NCBI RefSeq assembly: GCF_021379005.1
Contig: NZ_CP075171.1
Coordinates: forward strand, 124,001 to 188,000
Direction of reading: 5' to 3'
DNA: 64,000 bases
Source: Leptodesmis sichuanensis A121
Lineage (GTDB): Bacteria; Cyanobacteriota; Cyanobacteriia; Leptolyngbyales; Leptolyngbyaceae
The notes beneath the pieces were generated by a model. It was not told where the DNA came from. It saw nothing but the letters and a program-made list of their open reading frames with translations, and ran no database searches. Positions 27,274-38,666 of the stretch are shown here, in pieces; the first letter of the stretch is position 1; each line of letters starts with the position of its first letter. The position numbers were made by a program, and so were the translations under genes.

Positions 27274-27819
27274 ATGGCACAACGACTCAAAGACACGTAT
27301 CAAGAGAAAATCGTCCCAAAGCTAAAGGAACAGTTTGGATACACCAATATCCATCAGGTTCCCAAGCTGGTGAAGGTAACGGTGAACCGGGGACTGGGAG
27401 AAGCTTCCCAAAACGCAAAAGCTCTGGAAGCGTCGCTGGCTGAGATCGCGTTGATTACTGGACAAAAGCCCGTGGTCACCCGCGCCAAGAAGGCGATCGC
27501 AGGGTTTAAAATCCGTCAGGGAATGCCCGTGGGGATTATGGTGACGCTGCGTAGCGATCGTATGTATGCCTTCCTGGATCGCTTCATCAACCTGGCACTG
27601 CCTCGGATTCGTGACTTTCGGGGTGTCAGCCCCAAAAGCTTTGACGGACGAGGCAACTACACCATCGGCATCCGAGAGCAGTTAATCTTTCCAGAAATCG
27701 AGTACGACAGCATTGATCAAATCCGGGGTATGGATATTTCAATCATCACCACAGCAAACACCGACGAGGAAGGTCGAGCCTTGTTGAAGGAGTTTGGTAT
27801 GCCCTTCCGGGATAGCTAA
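27274..27819 (+). CDS. rplE: 50S ribosomal protein L5
   Basis: 181 aa, 5S rRNA binder in the central protuberance. [18 protein letters not shown] and [18 protein letters not shown] are family blocks. Confidence 0.97.
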   Translation: MAQRLKDTYQEKIVPKLKEQFGYTNIHQVPKLVKVTVNRGLGEASQNAKALEASLAEIALITGQKPVVTRAKKAIAGFKIRQGMPVGIMVTLRSDRMYAFLDRFINLALPRIRDFRGVSPKSFDGRGNYTIGIREQLIFPEIEYDSIDQIRGMDISIITTANTDEEGRALLKEFGMPFRDS

Positions 27820-27842
27820 GGCAGATTTATCAAGGGAACACT

Positions 27843-28244
27843 ATGGCGGTTAACGATACGATTGCAGATATGCTGACACGGATTCGGAATGCGAATCTGG
27901 CTCGTCACCAAACAACTGAAGTTCCATCCACTAAAATGACCCGCAACATTGCCCGCGTTTTGAAGGATGAAGGCTTCATTACGGACTTTGAGGAAGTGGG
28001 CGAAGGGGTCAGTCGGCACCTCGTTGTTTCCCTCAAGTACAAAGGGAAAGGCAAGCGCCCCATCATTACCAGTTTGAAACGGGTCAGCAAGCCAGGACTC
28101 CGAGTGTATTCAAACCGTAAGGAATTACCACGGGTGTTGGGAGGCATTGGTATTGCCATTATCTCAACCTCCAGTGGCATCATGACAGATCGTGAAGCCC
28201 GCCGTCAGGGGTTGGGTGGCGAAGTTCTCTGCTACGTCTGGTAG
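27843..28244 (+). CDS. rpsH: 30S ribosomal protein S8
   Basis: 133 aa. [15 protein letters not shown] start and the C-terminal [14 protein letters not shown]. rpsN, which lies between rplE and rpsH in many bacteria, is absent, as usual in cyanobacteria. S8 is the classic spc-operon repressor in E. coli; not shown here. Confidence 0.97.
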   Translation: MAVNDTIADMLTRIRNANLARHQTTEVPSTKMTRNIARVLKDEGFITDFEEVGEGVSRHLVVSLKYKGKGKRPIITSLKRVSKPGLRVYSNRKELPRVLGGIGIAIISTSSGIMTDREARRQGLGGEVLCYVW

Positions 28245-28315
28245 TGCAGAACTTCAGGACGAGGAATGAGCACACACAAACCATTCTGCGTTCACAGTAG
28301 TAGGAGTAGGCAGTT

Positions 28316-28855
28316 ATGTCGCGTATCGGTAAACGTCCCATTAGTATTCCCAATAAGGTAACGGTATCCATTGATGGTCAGGCCGTTGCTGTTAAAGGTC
28401 CCAAAGGAGAGCTTTCCAGAGTTCTACCCAGTGAGGTTGAGGTGGTTCAGGAAGGCGAAACGATCCTGGTCAAACGTCGGGATGATTCCCGGATTGCCCG
28501 TCAGCGGCACGGATTGAGCCGCACGCTGGTGGCCAATATGGTTGAAGGGGTGTCCCAGGGATTCCAGCGCCGACTGGAAATTATCGGCGTTGGTTATCGG
28601 GCCCAGGTGCAGGGTAAGAATTTGATCCTGAACGTCGGTTACAGTAACCCGGTTCAGATTGAGCCGCCCGATGGCATTCAAATGGCAGTTGAAAACAATA
28701 CCAACGTAATCGTCACCGGTATTGATAAAGAAATCGTTGGTAACACTGCTGCTCGCATCCGCGCCGTTCGTCCCCCCGAACCCTACAAGGGCAAAGGCAT
28801 TCGCTATGCAGGTGAAGTTGTCAAGCGTAAGGCAGGTAAGGCAGGGAAGAAATAA
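28316..28855 (+). CDS. rplF: 50S ribosomal protein L6
   Basis: 179 aa. [15 protein letters not shown] start and the C-terminal [14 protein letters not shown] are diagnostic. 71-bp gap after rpsH. Confidence 0.97.
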   Translation: MSRIGKRPISIPNKVTVSIDGQAVAVKGPKGELSRVLPSEVEVVQEGETILVKRRDDSRIARQRHGLSRTLVANMVEGVSQGFQRRLEIIGVGYRAQVQGKNLILNVGYSNPVQIEPPDGIQMAVENNTNVIVTGIDKEIVGNTAARIRAVRPPEPYKGKGIRYAGEVVKRKAGKAGKK

Positions 28856-28858
28856 GCC

Positions 28859-29221
28859 ATGAAAGTAAGTCGTAAAGAATCAACCCGTCGTCGCCATAGT
28901 CGAGTGCGTCGCAAGGTTTCTGGAACCGCAGACCGTCCTCGGCTGGCTGTTTTTCGATCGAATCAGCATATCTATGCTCAAGCGATCGATGATACCCGGC
29001 ATCACACATTGGCATCTGCTTCCACCCTGGATCCCTCCCTCAAGGAAGATCTGGATAGCGGTTCCAATTGTGACGCTTCCAGCCAGGTCGGTAAATTGGT
29101 GGCAGAACGGTTGCTGGAAAAAGGCATCAAGCAAGTGGTTTTCGATCGCGGTGGGAACCTCTACCACGGTCGGATCAAGGCACTGGCCGATGCTGCTCGT
29201 GAAGCTGGACTGGAGTTTTAA
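28859..29221 (+). CDS. rplR: 50S ribosomal protein L18
   Basis: 120 aa, 5S rRNA binder. [20 protein letters not shown] and [20 protein letters not shown] are conserved. 3 bp after rplF. Confidence 0.96.
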   Translation: MKVSRKESTRRRHSRVRRKVSGTADRPRLAVFRSNQHIYAQAIDDTRHHTLASASTLDPSLKEDLDSGSNCDASSQVGKLVAERLLEKGIKQVVFDRGGNLYHGRIKALADAAREAGLEF

Positions 29222-29233
29222 GGGATCAATACT

Positions 29234-29755
29234 ATGGCGAAGGATCGTAAAAAAACTAAAGCTCGTGAGAAGGAAAGCGACTGGCAAGAGCGGGTCGTCC
29301 AGATCAAACGAGTGACGAAGGTTGTCAAAGGCGGTAAAAAACTGAGCTTCCGTGCCGTGGTCATCGTTGGCAATGAACGTGGACAGGTTGGTGTGGGCGT
29401 GGGTAAGGCAGCAGATGTAATTGGGGCCGTGAAGAAAGGCGTAGCTGATGGCAAAAAGCATCTGGTGGATGTGCCTTTGACCAAAAACAATTCTATTCCA
29501 CACCCCACAACGGGTGAGGGGGGCGGAGCGAAAGTAATGATGCGGCCTGCGGCTCCCGGTACTGGGGTAATTGCGGGGGGTTCAGTGCGGACTGTACTGG
29601 AACTGGCTGGCGTGAAGAACGTGCTGGCGAAACAACTGGGTTCTGACAATCCGCTCAACAATGCTCGCGCTACTGTAGATGCGCTGGAAACGTTGAGAAC
29701 TTTCTCAGAGGTTGCCGAAGAACGGGGTATTCCGGTCGAGAATCTGTACGCCTGA
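29234..29755 (+). CDS. rpsE: 30S ribosomal protein S5
   Basis: 173 aa. The dsRBD-like N-terminal domain with [18 protein letters not shown] and [10 protein letters not shown], and [17 protein letters not shown] in the C-terminal domain. rpmD (L30), which usually follows, is absent, as in cyanobacteria. Confidence 0.97.
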   Translation: MAKDRKKTKAREKESDWQERVVQIKRVTKVVKGGKKLSFRAVVIVGNERGQVGVGVGKAADVIGAVKKGVADGKKHLVDVPLTKNNSIPHPTTGEGGGAKVMMRPAAPGTGVIAGGSVRTVLELAGVKNVLAKQLGSDNPLNNARATVDALETLRTFSEVAEERGIPVENLYA

Positions 29756-29837
29756 TTCAGGCTGACTGAAAACTGCTCAGAGCGATCGCCACTCGAGCCA
29801 TTTAAATTGTTCTATTGAGATTGGAAAGCATATAGCC

Positions 29838-30290
29838 ATGAGACTGAGTGACGCAGTACCACAGGAAGGTTCCAAAAAACGTCGCCGTCGTTTAGGACGG
29901 GGCATTTCAGCAGGGCAGGGAGCAAGCTGCGGCTTTGGAATGCGGGGGCAAAAGTCTCGCTCTGGTCGTCCGACTCGTCCGGGATTTGAAGGGGGGCAAA
30001 CACCTCTGTACCGTCGCTTGCCGAAACTCAAGCACTTTCCTCTGGTGAACCGCACTACCTATACGATCGTGAATCTGAGCGACCTGGCAGATTTACCCGC
30101 CAATACTGAAGTGACTCTTGAATCACTGTTGGAAGCCGGGATTGTCACCACTGCGAAGAATGGTGCCTTGAAAGTGCTGGGTGGGGGTGATGTGAGTGTG
30201 CCCTTAACCGTGAAGGCCGCTGCCTTTACCGCCACCGCTCGCGCTAAGATTGAGGCAGCAAAAGGCAGTTGTGAGGTCATTGAGGGTTAG
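29838..30290 (+). CDS. rplO: 50S ribosomal protein L15
   Basis: 150 aa. The glycine/arginine-rich N-terminus ([27 protein letters not shown]) and [14 protein letters not shown] are typical. Confidence 0.96.
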   Translation: MRLSDAVPQEGSKKRRRRLGRGISAGQGASCGFGMRGQKSRSGRPTRPGFEGGQTPLYRRLPKLKHFPLVNRTTYTIVNLSDLADLPANTEVTLESLLEAGIVTTAKNGALKVLGGGDVSVPLTVKAAAFTATARAKIEAAKGSCEVIEG

Positions 30291-30413
30291 TGATTCAAGG
30301 TTTGCGATCGCCAGCAAGCTTCACCTCCGCTCTTTTTGCAAGTGTTCCTTGGCCATTCGCTGAGGAACTTTGATCATTAAAGAATACATAGATTGATTTA
30401 AGAGGAATCTTTC

Positions 30414-31811
30414 ATGGTCGTTAGCCGAGATAAGACGCCCAGTGCTCAAGAGACATTCGCCCAGATGGCTCAAGCGGCTGGCCTGCGGGGACGGGTACTG
30501 CTTACGATCGGAATTTTGATCCTGGTGCGGCTGGGAATTTTCCTTCCCATCCCAGACATTGACCGCAATGCCTTTGCCAACAGCGTTCAAAACAACCCGG
30601 TGATCAGCTTTCTGGATATTTTTGCGGGAGGTGGTCTGCGTTCTCTGGGGATCTTTGCTCTGGGGATTCTGCCTTACATTAACGCCTCGATCATTATTCA
30701 GTTACTGACGGCAGCCATTCCCTCTCTGGAAAACCTGCAAAAAAATGAAGGTGAAGCCGGACGACGCAAGATTTCTCAAATTACGCGCTACGTCGCATTG
30801 GGATGGGCCGTCATCCAAAGTATTGGTCTGGCCTGGTGGATCGTGAATAGTGGAGCCGCCCGGATCAATGGTGAACTCGTCACCGCTCAAAAAGCCGCGA
30901 CGGGAGGACTGGCATTTGTGACTCAAAGTGGTGCGGTCTTGAGTCCGGCTGCGTTAATTCCCTTTATTGCCGCAACGGCTCTGGCACTGACCGCTGGTTC
31001 TATGTTTGTGATGTGGCTGGGTGAGTTAATCACCGAACGGGGAATTGGCAACGGAGCCTCGCTGTTGATTGTGGTCAGTATCGTTTCGGGACTCCCTCGA
31101 TCGCTGGGTCAAACCCTGGAACTGGCGCAAACAGGCGATCGCAGTCTGGTGGGTGGCATCATCATCTTGATGCTAGTGTTCCTGGTGATGATTATCGGGA
31201 TTGTGTTTGTGCAGGAAGGCACCCGACGCATTCCCATCATTTCGGCCCGTCGTCAGGTTGGTCGCAAAACCTACCTGGAGCGCAGCAGTTACCTGCCTCT
31301 CCGACTGAATCAGAGCGGGGTAATGCCGATCATTTTTGCCTCTGCGGTATTGTTCCTGCCCGTTTACATCGCAGAGTTCACCAAAAATCCTATGCTGGCT
31401 CAGGTTGCCAATTACTTGAGTCCCAGAGGTCAGGCTCCCTGGCTGTATGTCGGTTTGTATCTGCTGTTGATCCTGTTCTTCAGCTATTTCTGGACTTCCC
31501 TGGTGATTAACCCCGTGGATCTATCGCAAAACCTAAAGAAAATGGGAGCCAGTATTCCAGGAATTCGCCCTGGTAAAGCAACCAGCGATTACATTGAGCG
31601 AGTCCTGAATCGCTTAACCTTTCTGGGAGCAATTTTCTTAGGCTTAGTGGCGATCGTGCCGACCGCCGTAGAAAGTGCGACTCGCGTGACCACCTTCCAG
31701 GGCTTTGGGGCCACCTCGCTGTTGATTGTGGTGGGTGTGGCGATCGATACCGCGAAACAAATTCAAACTTATGTCATCTCACAACGTTACGAAGGAATGG
31801 TGAATCAATAG
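30414..31811 (+). CDS. secY: Preprotein translocase subunit SecY
   Basis: 465 aa, ten transmembrane helices, the channel of the Sec translocon in plasma and thylakoid membranes. The N-terminal region has [15 protein letters not shown]; the cytosolic loop [20 protein letters not shown] and the C5-type loop region [20 protein letters not shown] are conserved. It is coupled to adk, whose GTG starts at the last base of the secY stop. Confidence 0.97.
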   Translation: MVVSRDKTPSAQETFAQMAQAAGLRGRVLLTIGILILVRLGIFLPIPDIDRNAFANSVQNNPVISFLDIFAGGGLRSLGIFALGILPYINASIIIQLLTAAIPSLENLQKNEGEAGRRKISQITRYVALGWAVIQSIGLAWWIVNSGAARINGELVTAQKAATGGLAFVTQSGAVLSPAALIPFIAATALALTAGSMFVMWLGELITERGIGNGASLLIVVSIVSGLPRSLGQTLELAQTGDRSLVGGIIILMLVFLVMIIGIVFVQEGTRRIPIISARRQVGRKTYLERSSYLPLRLNQSGVMPIIFASAVLFLPVYIAEFTKNPMLAQVANYLSPRGQAPWLYVGLYLLLILFFSYFWTSLVINPVDLSQNLKKMGASIPGIRPGKATSDYIERVLNRLTFLGAIFLGLVAIVPTAVESATRVTTFQGFGATSLLIVVGVAIDTAKQIQTYVISQRYEGMVNQ

Positions 31812-32359
31812 TGCCTCGCCTCATTTTTATCGGTGCTCCAGGAGCAGGCAAAGGAACTCAGGCCAAGACATTAGCAGATCTCTGTGGAATTCCCCATATC
31901 TCGACCGGAGACATTTTGCGATCAGCGGTCACCAATCAGACCCCCCTGGGTGTGCAGGCCAAAGCCTACATGGATCGGGGGGATTTGGTTCCTGATAGTC
32001 TGGTGGTGGATCTGATCCGGGAGCGTCTGAATGAGCCAGATGCTCAGAAAGGCTGGATTCTGGATGGTTTCCCCCGTAATGTCTCCCAGGCCGAATACCT
32101 GGATACCCTGCTGGAAAAGATTAACCAGCATTACGATAACGTGATCAATCTGGAAGTACCGGATGAGGTATTGGTCGATCGGCTGCTGGGTCGAGGGCGG
32201 GCCGATGATACCGAGGAAGTAATTCGCCAACGATTGCAGGTCTACCGGGAGCAGACGGCCCCACTGATTGAGTTTTATCATCAGCGCGAAAAGCTGGTCT
32301 CGGTAAACGGTCATCAAACGATGGAAGAGGTGACGGCGGATTTAAAGGCACTGGTCTAA
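31811..32359 (+). CDS. adk: Adenylate kinase
   Basis: 182 aa. Converts ATP plus AMP to two ADP. P-loop [21 protein letters not shown]-binding [11 protein letters not shown] and [10 protein letters not shown], and LID-proximal [19 protein letters not shown]. It is the short form without an extended zinc-binding LID. GTG start overlapping secY. Confidence 0.96.
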   Translation: MPRLIFIGAPGAGKGTQAKTLADLCGIPHISTGDILRSAVTNQTPLGVQAKAYMDRGDLVPDSLVVDLIRERLNEPDAQKGWILDGFPRNVSQAEYLDTLLEKINQHYDNVINLEVPDEVLVDRLLGRGRADDTEEVIRQRLQVYREQTAPLIEFYHQREKLVSVNGHQTMEEVTADLKALV

Positions 32360-32381
32360 ACCTGGCAACGGTTGAGTTGGA

Positions 32382-32426
32382 ACGAGCAGAAAGTTTGACC
32401 GACTGAAGGCAAACCGTTCTGCTCGT
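32382..32426. promoter_or_regulatory. Strong hairpin in the adk-infA spacer
   Basis: ACGAGCAGAA (32382-32391) pairs perfectly with TTCTGCTCGT (32417-32426), and an inner GTTTG/CAAAC stem continues it. No T-run follows, so it is not a standard terminator. It may be a processing site, a 3'-end stabiliser or an attenuator within the operon. Confidence 0.55.
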
Positions 32427-32544
32427 CTCTATGTCAAGAGGTTTTCTAAAGAAATGATCTAGACTCAAAGAGGAGATTTCTTCAAGAAGTTTGTTTTGGC
32501 TCAGGTTCGTTTATAATTTCGCAGCAAAAAGCAGGAGGTTCAAT

Positions 32545-32772
32545 TTGTCAAAACAGGATCTGATTGAGATGGAAGGGACAGTTACAGAGTCTCTGCCCAA
32601 CGCCATGTTCCGGGTCGATTTAGATAACGGATTCAACGTGCTGGCGCATATTTCGGGCAAAATTCGGCGGAATTACATCAAGATTCTTCCGGGCGATCGC
32701 GTCAAGGTGGAACTGACTCCCTACGACCTGACCAAAGGTCGCATCACCTATCGGCTGCGTAACAAGAAATAG
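32545..32772 (+). CDS. infA: Translation initiation factor IF-1
   Basis: 75 aa. The likely start is TTG at 32545 ([20 protein letters not shown]), with GCAGGAGG 6 nt upstream; the longer ORF (32491) adds a Phe/Arg-rich leader unlike IF-1. The S1-like OB fold shows [20 protein letters not shown] and [20 protein letters not shown]. The non-ATG start with a strong ribosome binding site is notable. Confidence 0.94.
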   Translation: MSKQDLIEMEGTVTESLPNAMFRVDLDNGFNVLAHISGKIRRNYIKILPGDRVKVELTPYDLTKGRITYRLRNKK

Positions 32773-32857
32773 ATAGATTCCCGGATTACCTTAAGAAGAT
32801 TTGACAAAAGGTTTTTAAATTGATAGCATATTGAGTTTGTAGCACAGTCTAGAGACA

Positions 32858-32971
32858 ATGAAGGTTCGAGCATCAGTCCGTAAAATTTGTGAGAAATGCC
32901 GGGTGATCCGACGCAAGGGTCGGGTCATGGTGATCTGTTCTAATCCCAAGCACAAGCAGCGTCAGGGTTAG
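32858..32971 (+). CDS. rpmJ: 50S ribosomal protein L36
   Basis: 37 aa. [14 protein letters not shown] start with the zinc ligands Cys11, Cys14, Cys27 and His32 all present (zinc-containing form). It ends KHKQRQG. Usual position between infA and rpsM. Confidence 0.95.
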   Translation: MKVRASVRKICEKCRVIRRKGRVMVICSNPKHKQRQG

Positions 32972-33055
32972 TGTTTTGAGGCTTTACCTTACGTTCCAGT
33001 AAGTAACTGTCTCTAGAGTTTTTTATAGAAGTGAGCAGAACTAGGGGAGAGTAGC

Positions 33056-33439
33056 GTGGCACGGATTGCCGGAGTAGACCTGCCTCGAGATAAACGAGTC
33101 GAAATTGGTCTGAGATATATCTATGGTATTGGGCCTACCCGCTCTAAAGCGATTTTAGAGGCGACGGGAGTGAACCCAGACACTCGCGTTAAGGACTTAA
33201 GCGATGCCGATGTGGCCGCTTTAAGAGCAGAAGTTGAAGGGAACTATCAGGTAGAGGGTGACCTGCGGCGATTGGAATCAATGAACATCAAACGATTGAT
33301 GGACATTGGCACCTATCGCGGTCGTCGTCATCGGTTAGGGCTTCCGGTGAGGGGACAAAGAACGCGCACGAATGCTCGAACTCGTCGGGGTGGTCGCCGC
33401 ACCGTTGCCGGTAAGAAGAAGGCTCCCGGTAAGAAATAA
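33056..33439 (+). CDS. rpsM: 30S ribosomal protein S13
   Basis: 127 aa. GTG start at 33056 after [40 protein letters not shown] (helix-hairpin region) and the C-terminal [14 protein letters not shown] are typical. Confidence 0.97.
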   Translation: MARIAGVDLPRDKRVEIGLRYIYGIGPTRSKAILEATGVNPDTRVKDLSDADVAALRAEVEGNYQVEGDLRRLESMNIKRLMDIGTYRGRRHRLGLPVRGQRTRTNARTRRGGRRTVAGKKKAPGKK

Positions 33440-33474
33440 AACCCTAACAAAGCTATTTATTCAGAGATTCAGCA

Positions 33475-33873
33475 ATGGCACCAAGACAACCAACCAAGCG
33501 CACTGGGCCGCGTAAACAGAAGAAAAATGTGCCCAATGGGGTGGCTTACATTCAGTCCACCTTCAATAACACGATCGTCACAATTTCCGATACCAACGGG
33601 GAAGTCATTTCCTGGGCTTCTGCAGGCTCCAGCGGATTTAAAGGAGCTAAGAAAGGAACTCCGTTTGCGGCTCAAACGGCAGCAGAAAACGCTGCTCGAC
33701 GGGCCTCCGATCAGGGAATGCGGCAGATTGAGGTGATGGTGAGCGGTCCTGGAGCTGGTCGGGAAACCGCAATTCGTGCACTTCAGGGAGCGGGGCTGGA
33801 AATTACCTTGATTCGGGACGTAACCCCCATTCCCCACAACGGCTGTCGTCCTCCGAAGCGGAGACGGGTTTAA
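33475..33873 (+). CDS. rpsK: 30S ribosomal protein S11
   Basis: 132 aa. [40 protein letters not shown] and the ending [18 protein letters not shown] are diagnostic. Confidence 0.97.
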   Translation: MAPRQPTKRTGPRKQKKNVPNGVAYIQSTFNNTIVTISDTNGEVISWASAGSSGFKGAKKGTPFAAQTAAENAARRASDQGMRQIEVMVSGPGAGRETAIRALQGAGLEITLIRDVTPIPHNGCRPPKRRRV

Positions 33874-33998
33874 TTGCGATCCTGGCTTAAGCCCTTGGTA
33901 TGCGTACAACCTGTGGGCTTAAAGAGTGTTGGATATTAGCTGATTGGGGTTTTGCGGGTTTGTAAGGTATTTACCTTATTACAGGGAGAGGTGGCTCA

Positions 33999-34952
33999 GT
34001 GGTACAGTTTCAAGTTGAGTGTTTAGATACAAAAACTGACGACAGAGATCGCAGTCAAATTAGTCGGTTCGTGATTGAGCCATTAGAGCGGGGGCAGGGC
34101 ACAACTTTGGGGAATGCGCTCCGGCGGGTATTGCTTTCCAATCTCGAAGGAGCCGCCATTACAGCCGTTCGGATCGCGGGTGTCAGTCATGAGTTTGCCA
34201 CCGTTCCAGGGGTGCGGGAGGATGTCTTGGATATTCTCCTGAATATGAAGAAGGTGGTGTTGAAGAGCTACTCTTCTCAACCCCAAATTGGGCGGCTTCT
34301 GGTTCAAGGTCCGATGACAGTAACAGCGGAGCATTTTGAGTTGCCCTCGGATGTTGAGTTGGTTGATCCTTCTCAATACATTGCGACTCTTTCTCCGAAT
34401 TCAACGCTGGAAATGGAATTTCGGATTGAGAAGGGGAAAGGCTATCGGGCTGTAGATAAAGGGCGGGATGACTCGACGGCTCTGGACTTCATGCAAATCG
34501 ATTCTGTCTTCATGCCTGTACGGAAGGTCAACTACTCGGTTGAAGATGCTCGTGTGGGCGATGCGATGGAGAAAGATCGCCTGATTATGGAGGTCTGGAC
34601 GAATGGCAGTCTGACTCCCCAGGAAGCGCTGAGTCAGGCGGCTAACATTCTCGTAGATCTGTTCAATCCTCTGAAGGAGATCACGATCGAACCACTCGAT
34701 AAAGAGGATGACGAAGATAACGATCCCACAAATCAAATTCCGATCGAAGAGTTGCAACTTTCTGTGCGGGCATACAACTGCCTGAAGCGTGCGCAAATCA
34801 ATTCCGTCGCAGATCTGCTGGACTACAGCCAGGAAGATTTGCTGGAAATCAAGAACTTCGGGGCGAAATCAGCCGAGGAAGTGGTAGAAGCCTTACAACA
34901 GCGTCTGGGCATTACTCTGCCTCAAGAAAAATCCTCTAAGAACAATCATTAG
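33999..34952 (+). CDS. rpoA: DNA-directed RNA polymerase alpha subunit
   Basis: 317 aa. GTG start at 33999 after GGGAGAGG. The N-terminal dimerisation domain shows FVIEPLERGQGTTLGNALRR. The C-terminal domain after an acidic linker (DKEDDEDNDPTNQ) shows LQLSVRAYNCLKRAQINSVA. rpsD, which precedes rpoA in many bacteria, is absent here. Confidence 0.97.
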   Translation: MVQFQVECLDTKTDDRDRSQISRFVIEPLERGQGTTLGNALRRVLLSNLEGAAITAVRIAGVSHEFATVPGVREDVLDILLNMKKVVLKSYSSQPQIGRLLVQGPMTVTAEHFELPSDVELVDPSQYIATLSPNSTLEMEFRIEKGKGYRAVDKGRDDSTALDFMQIDSVFMPVRKVNYSVEDARVGDAMEKDRLIMEVWTNGSLTPQEALSQAANILVDLFNPLKEITIEPLDKEDDEDNDPTNQIPIEELQLSVRAYNCLKRAQINSVADLLDYSQEDLLEIKNFGAKSAEEVVEALQQRLGITLPQEKSSKNNH

Positions 34953-35011
34953 TTGCAGCTTGTTCAGCCCCTGATATCTGTTTTTGTCTGCCGTATTTAA
35001 GTTAGAAAACT

Positions 35012-35362
35012 ATGCGTCATCGTTGTCGTGTCCCGCAATTGGGCAAACCTGCTGACCAGCGGAAGGCTCTCCTGAGAGCGCTTACTACTGAGCTAATCCG
35101 CAACGGTCGGATTAAAACCACCAAAGTACGTGCCCAAGCGGTTCGGTCTGAGGCCGATCGCATGATCACTCTGGCTAAGGATGGTTCTCTGGCTGCTCGT
35201 CGTCAGGCGATGGGCTACCTGTATGATAAGCAGTTGGTTCATGCTCTGTTTGAGCAGGCTGGCTCCCGCTATGGCGATCGCAACGGGGGATATACCCGCA
35301 TTATCCGTACCGTTCCTCGTCGCGGGGATAATGCTGAGATGGCTATCATCGAGCTAACCTGA
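35012..35362 (+). CDS. rplQ: 50S ribosomal protein L17
   Basis: 116 aa. [20 protein letters not shown] start and [20 protein letters not shown] end are typical. Adjacent to truA with 1 bp between stop and start. Confidence 0.97.
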   Translation: MRHRCRVPQLGKPADQRKALLRALTTELIRNGRIKTTKVRAQAVRSEADRMITLAKDGSLAARRQAMGYLYDKQLVHALFEQAGSRYGDRNGGYTRIIRTVPRRGDNAEMAIIELT

Positions 35363-35363
35363 C

Positions 35364-36212
35364 ATGATTTCTGCGGCATCCCAACCCACTCAGCGAGTTG
35401 CCCTGGTTCTGCAGTATCGGGGCACTCATTTTCATGGGTGGCAGTGGCAGCCCAAGCATCGGACGGTGCAGGAGGAGTTGGAGAAGGCACTTGCCAATGT
35501 ATTGGGGCAACCGATTCGGATTCATGGCGCTGGACGAACGGATACAGGTGTTCACGCAGCCGCTCAGGTGGCTCATTTTGATGCCCCCTTGATGGTTCCG
35601 GCTCATCGATGGGCCGATATTCTTAACGCTCGTTTGCCGGAAGACATTCTGGTGCGGGCTTCAGCAGCGGTGAGTCCAACCTGGCACGCTCGATTCTCAG
35701 CCGTATGGCGACGCTATCGCTATTTGCTGTATACCGAGGCTCGCCCTAATCTGTTCATTCGACCATTCTCCTGGCATTACTATCACGAGCCGTTGGATGA
35801 AAGCTTAATTCAAGAAGCGTTGAATCCTTTGATTGGTCGTCACCATCTGGCCGCATTTCATCGAGCAGGTTCCAAACGTCCCCATTCCTGGGTGGATGTG
35901 CAGGAGGCGGAGTGTAAGCGCCAGGGGCCATTGATCTCCATTGAGGTGCAGGCCAGTGGTTTCTTATACGGAATGATGCGATTATTGGTTGGGTTGTTGG
36001 TGCAGGTGGGACGGGGATTGCGATCGCCCACCAGTTTTACAGCACTCTGGGCAGAACAGCGACGAGAAGAAGTCAAGTATGCTGCACCTGCTCAGGGATT
36101 GTGTCTCTTGCGAGTGGGATACCCAGAATTTCCTTTCCCTTCAGAGATTTGGTTCGACACTCAACCAACCTTTGTCTTTCCTGCTGTTGAACCCTCCAGT
36201 CTGGCCATCTAA
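35364..36212 (+). CDS. truA: tRNA pseudouridine synthase A
   Basis: 282 aa. Makes pseudouridine at tRNA positions 38-40. The catalytic Asp is in GAGRTDTGVHA; RYRYLLYTEA and the C-terminal FLYGMMRLLVGLLVQVG are family motifs. It sits between rplQ and rplM, the standard cyanobacterial order. Confidence 0.95.
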   Translation: MISAASQPTQRVALVLQYRGTHFHGWQWQPKHRTVQEELEKALANVLGQPIRIHGAGRTDTGVHAAAQVAHFDAPLMVPAHRWADILNARLPEDILVRASAAVSPTWHARFSAVWRRYRYLLYTEARPNLFIRPFSWHYYHEPLDESLIQEALNPLIGRHHLAAFHRAGSKRPHSWVDVQEAECKRQGPLISIEVQASGFLYGMMRLLVGLLVQVGRGLRSPTSFTALWAEQRREEVKYAAPAQGLCLLRVGYPEFPFPSEIWFDTQPTFVFPAVEPSSLAI

Positions 36213-36267
36213 CACCTCCTAAAAGTCTGTTTTTATCGATTGATTTTGTCTTTCAAGTACTACGGTC

Positions 36268-36723
36268 ATGAACAAATCCTATCTCCCTCCTCAAGATTCT
36301 ATAGAGCACAACTGGTATGTTGTCGATGCAGCGGATCAACGCCTCGGTCGTCTGGCCAGCGAAATTGCCCGCGTTTTGCGTGGTAAGAACAAGCCCACCT
36401 ACACCCCCTCCATGGATACTGGCGATTTTGTCATTGTGGTAAATGCCGAAAAGGTAGACATCACGGGCAAAAAGCGGACTCAAAAACTGTACCGTCGCCA
36501 TTCGGGTCGTCCCGGTGGGATGAAGGTGGAGACCTTTGATAAGCTGCAGGCCCGGATTCCTGAACGGATTATTGAACAAGCCGTTAAAGGGATGCTGCCT
36601 AAGAACACGCTGGGACGGCAACTATTTACCAAGCTGAAAGTTTACGCAGGCCCAGAACATCCCCATCAAGCTCAAAAACCTCAAACCCTTGAAATTAATA
36701 CTATTCCTGGAGGACAGGCTTAA
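36268..36723 (+). CDS. rplM: 50S ribosomal protein L13
   Basis: 151 aa. [20 protein letters not shown], and [19 protein letters not shown] with RRHSGRPGG. Its stop overlaps the rpsI ATG by one base. Confidence 0.97.
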   Translation: MNKSYLPPQDSIEHNWYVVDAADQRLGRLASEIARVLRGKNKPTYTPSMDTGDFVIVVNAEKVDITGKKRTQKLYRRHSGRPGGMKVETFDKLQARIPERIIEQAVKGMLPKNTLGRQLFTKLKVYAGPEHPHQAQKPQTLEINTIPGGQA

Positions 36724-37130
36724 TGCAAGCAACAGAAGGACGTGTAATGTATATGGGCACCGGGCGACGGAAGTCGGCTGTCGCACGAGTGCGGTTGGTT
36801 CCCGGTAATGGTCAGCTCACCATTAATGGCAAGCCCGGTGATTTGTACCTCCAGTTCAACCCCGATTACCTTTCAGCCGCCAAAGCACCCCTGGAAACCC
36901 TGGGTCTAGAAAATGACTACGATGTTCTCGTGACGGCTCATGGAGGTGGATTGACGGGACAGGCTGATGCGGTTCGTTTGGGTGTAGCTCGTGCCCTGTG
37001 CCAGCTTGACCCTGATAATCGCAAGCCTTTAAAGATCGAAGGGTACTTAACCCGCGATCCTCGTGCTAAGGAGCGGAAGAAGTACGGTTTGCGGAAAGCC
37101 CGGAAAGCACCTCAGTACTCTAAGCGCTAA
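36723..37130 (+). CDS. rpsI: 30S ribosomal protein S9
   Basis: 135 aa. [33 protein letters not shown] and the invariant ending YSKR, which reaches the P-site tRNA. Confidence 0.97.
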   Translation: MQATEGRVMYMGTGRRKSAVARVRLVPGNGQLTINGKPGDLYLQFNPDYLSAAKAPLETLGLENDYDVLVTAHGGGLTGQADAVRLGVARALCQLDPDNRKPLKIEGYLTRDPRAKERKKYGLRKARKAPQYSKR

Positions 37131-37203
37131 ATCCTGCTTACCCTGCTATCCTCATAGGATCGTTAGAATTGATCTAGTTAGAACTGCAATTTGAGAGAAA
37201 TCC

Positions 37204-37455
37204 ATGCCTAAGTCTGATATTCATCCCCAATGGTATCCGGAAGCCAAAGTCTACTGTAATGGTGAAGTGGTAATGACTGTTGGCTCCACCAAGCCTGAAC
37301 TGCATGTAGATGTGTGGTCGGGCAATCACCCATTCTTTACCGGAACTCAAAAGATTATTGACACCGAAGGTCGTGTGGAACGCTTCCTGCGGAAGTACGG
37401 CATGATGGAAGGCGGTAGCGAGCCGTCTCAGTCCCAAGGGAAGAAAAAGGGTTAG
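37204..37455 (+). CDS. rpmE: 50S ribosomal protein L31 (zinc-less type)
   Basis: 83 aa. HPQWYPEAKVYCNGEVV and VWSGNHPFFTGTQKIIDTEG fit L31. Of the four zinc cysteines of the C+ form only one is seen (Cys18), and the usual CHPFYTG is NHPFFTG, so this is the C-minus form. Confidence 0.95.
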   Translation: MPKSDIHPQWYPEAKVYCNGEVVMTVGSTKPELHVDVWSGNHPFFTGTQKIIDTEGRVERFLRKYGMMEGGSEPSQSQGKKKG

Positions 37456-37551
37456 CTGGACGGATCGGCTGAAGCTGGTAGCTTCTCCCTGGCTGAGCGT
37501 TGATTTTACAGTAGTTCTAACCATCTTTCCGTCCTGACTGAGTACTTCCTT

Positions 37552-38664
37552 ATGGCTGAAGCGTATCTGCTGGATAAGCTGCAATCTGTTGAACAAACTT
37601 TTAATGAGTTAACCCGCCGACTGGCGGATCCTGATGTTGCTAAGGATCCGTCTGAATTTCAGCGGGTTGCTAAGGCTCGCTCTTCTCTGGAAGAAGTGGT
37701 TTCGACTTATGAAACCTGGAAGAATTCCCAGGAACAGCTAACAGGGGCACGGCAGATTCTCAAGGATGCTGGGGGTGATCCGGAGTTGCAGGAGATGGCG
37801 GCTCTGGAGGTGCAGGATCTGGAACAGAAGTTGGAGGAACTGGAGAAGCGCTTAAAAATCCTCTTGCTGCCTAGCGATCCCAACGATGACAAAAACATCA
37901 TGTTGGAAATCCGGGCGGGTACGGGTGGCGATGAAGCCAGTATCTGGGCGGGTGATTTACTGCGGATGTACTCCAAATATGCGGAGAGTCAGGGCTGGCG
38001 AGTGAAGCTGGTGAGTGAATCCCTGGCAGATATGGGGGGCTTCAAGGAAGTCATCCTGGAAGTGCAGGGCGATCGCGTCTATAGCAAGCTGAAGTTTGAA
38101 GCCGGAGTGCATCGGGTTCAGAGAGTTCCCGTCACAGAAGCGCAGGGACGAGTCCATACCTCTACAGCAACTGTAGCGGTGATGCCAGAAGTGGATGATG
38201 TAGAAATTCACATTGATCCCAAAGACATTGAAATGACTACGATGCGGTCGGGGGGTGCAGGTGGTCAGAATGTCAACAAGGTGGAAACGGCAGTAGACCT
38301 GACCCACAAACCCACCGGGATTCGGATTAAGTGCATGGAAGAGCGATCGCAATTGCAAAACCGGGAACGGGCGATGCAAATTCTGCGGGCCAAGCTCTAT
38401 GAAATGAAACTGCAAGAGCAGCAGGAAGCTGTGACTTCGGCTCGTCGGATGCAGGTAGGAACGGGTTCCCGATCGGAAAAAATTCGGACTTATAACTATA
38501 AAGACAACCGAGTGACCGATCATCGGTTAAACCAAAACTTTTCCCTGGCTCCAGTATTGGAAGGGGATCTGGAAGATTTAATTCAAACCTGCATTTCCCA
38601 GGATCAGCAGGAGCGATTGGAACAACTGGCTGCTGAAACTAGCAATCAACCATCTACCGTTTAG
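37552..38664 (+). CDS. prfA: Peptide chain release factor 1
   Basis: 370 aa. Recognises UAA/UAG. The stop-codon recognition loop has PVT (PxT class) in [17 protein letters not shown], and the GGQ motif lies in [32 protein letters not shown]-like block present ([15 protein letters not shown]). Standard last member of the cluster in cyanobacteria. Confidence 0.97.
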   Translation: MAEAYLLDKLQSVEQTFNELTRRLADPDVAKDPSEFQRVAKARSSLEEVVSTYETWKNSQEQLTGARQILKDAGGDPELQEMAALEVQDLEQKLEELEKRLKILLLPSDPNDDKNIMLEIRAGTGGDEASIWAGDLLRMYSKYAESQGWRVKLVSESLADMGGFKEVILEVQGDRVYSKLKFEAGVHRVQRVPVTEAQGRVHTSTATVAVMPEVDDVEIHIDPKDIEMTTMRSGGAGGQNVNKVETAVDLTHKPTGIRIKCMEERSQLQNRERAMQILRAKLYEMKLQEQQEAVTSARRMQVGTGSRSEKIRTYNYKDNRVTDHRLNQNFSLAPVLEGDLEDLIQTCISQDQQERLEQLAAETSNQPSTV

Positions 38665-38666
38665 GT

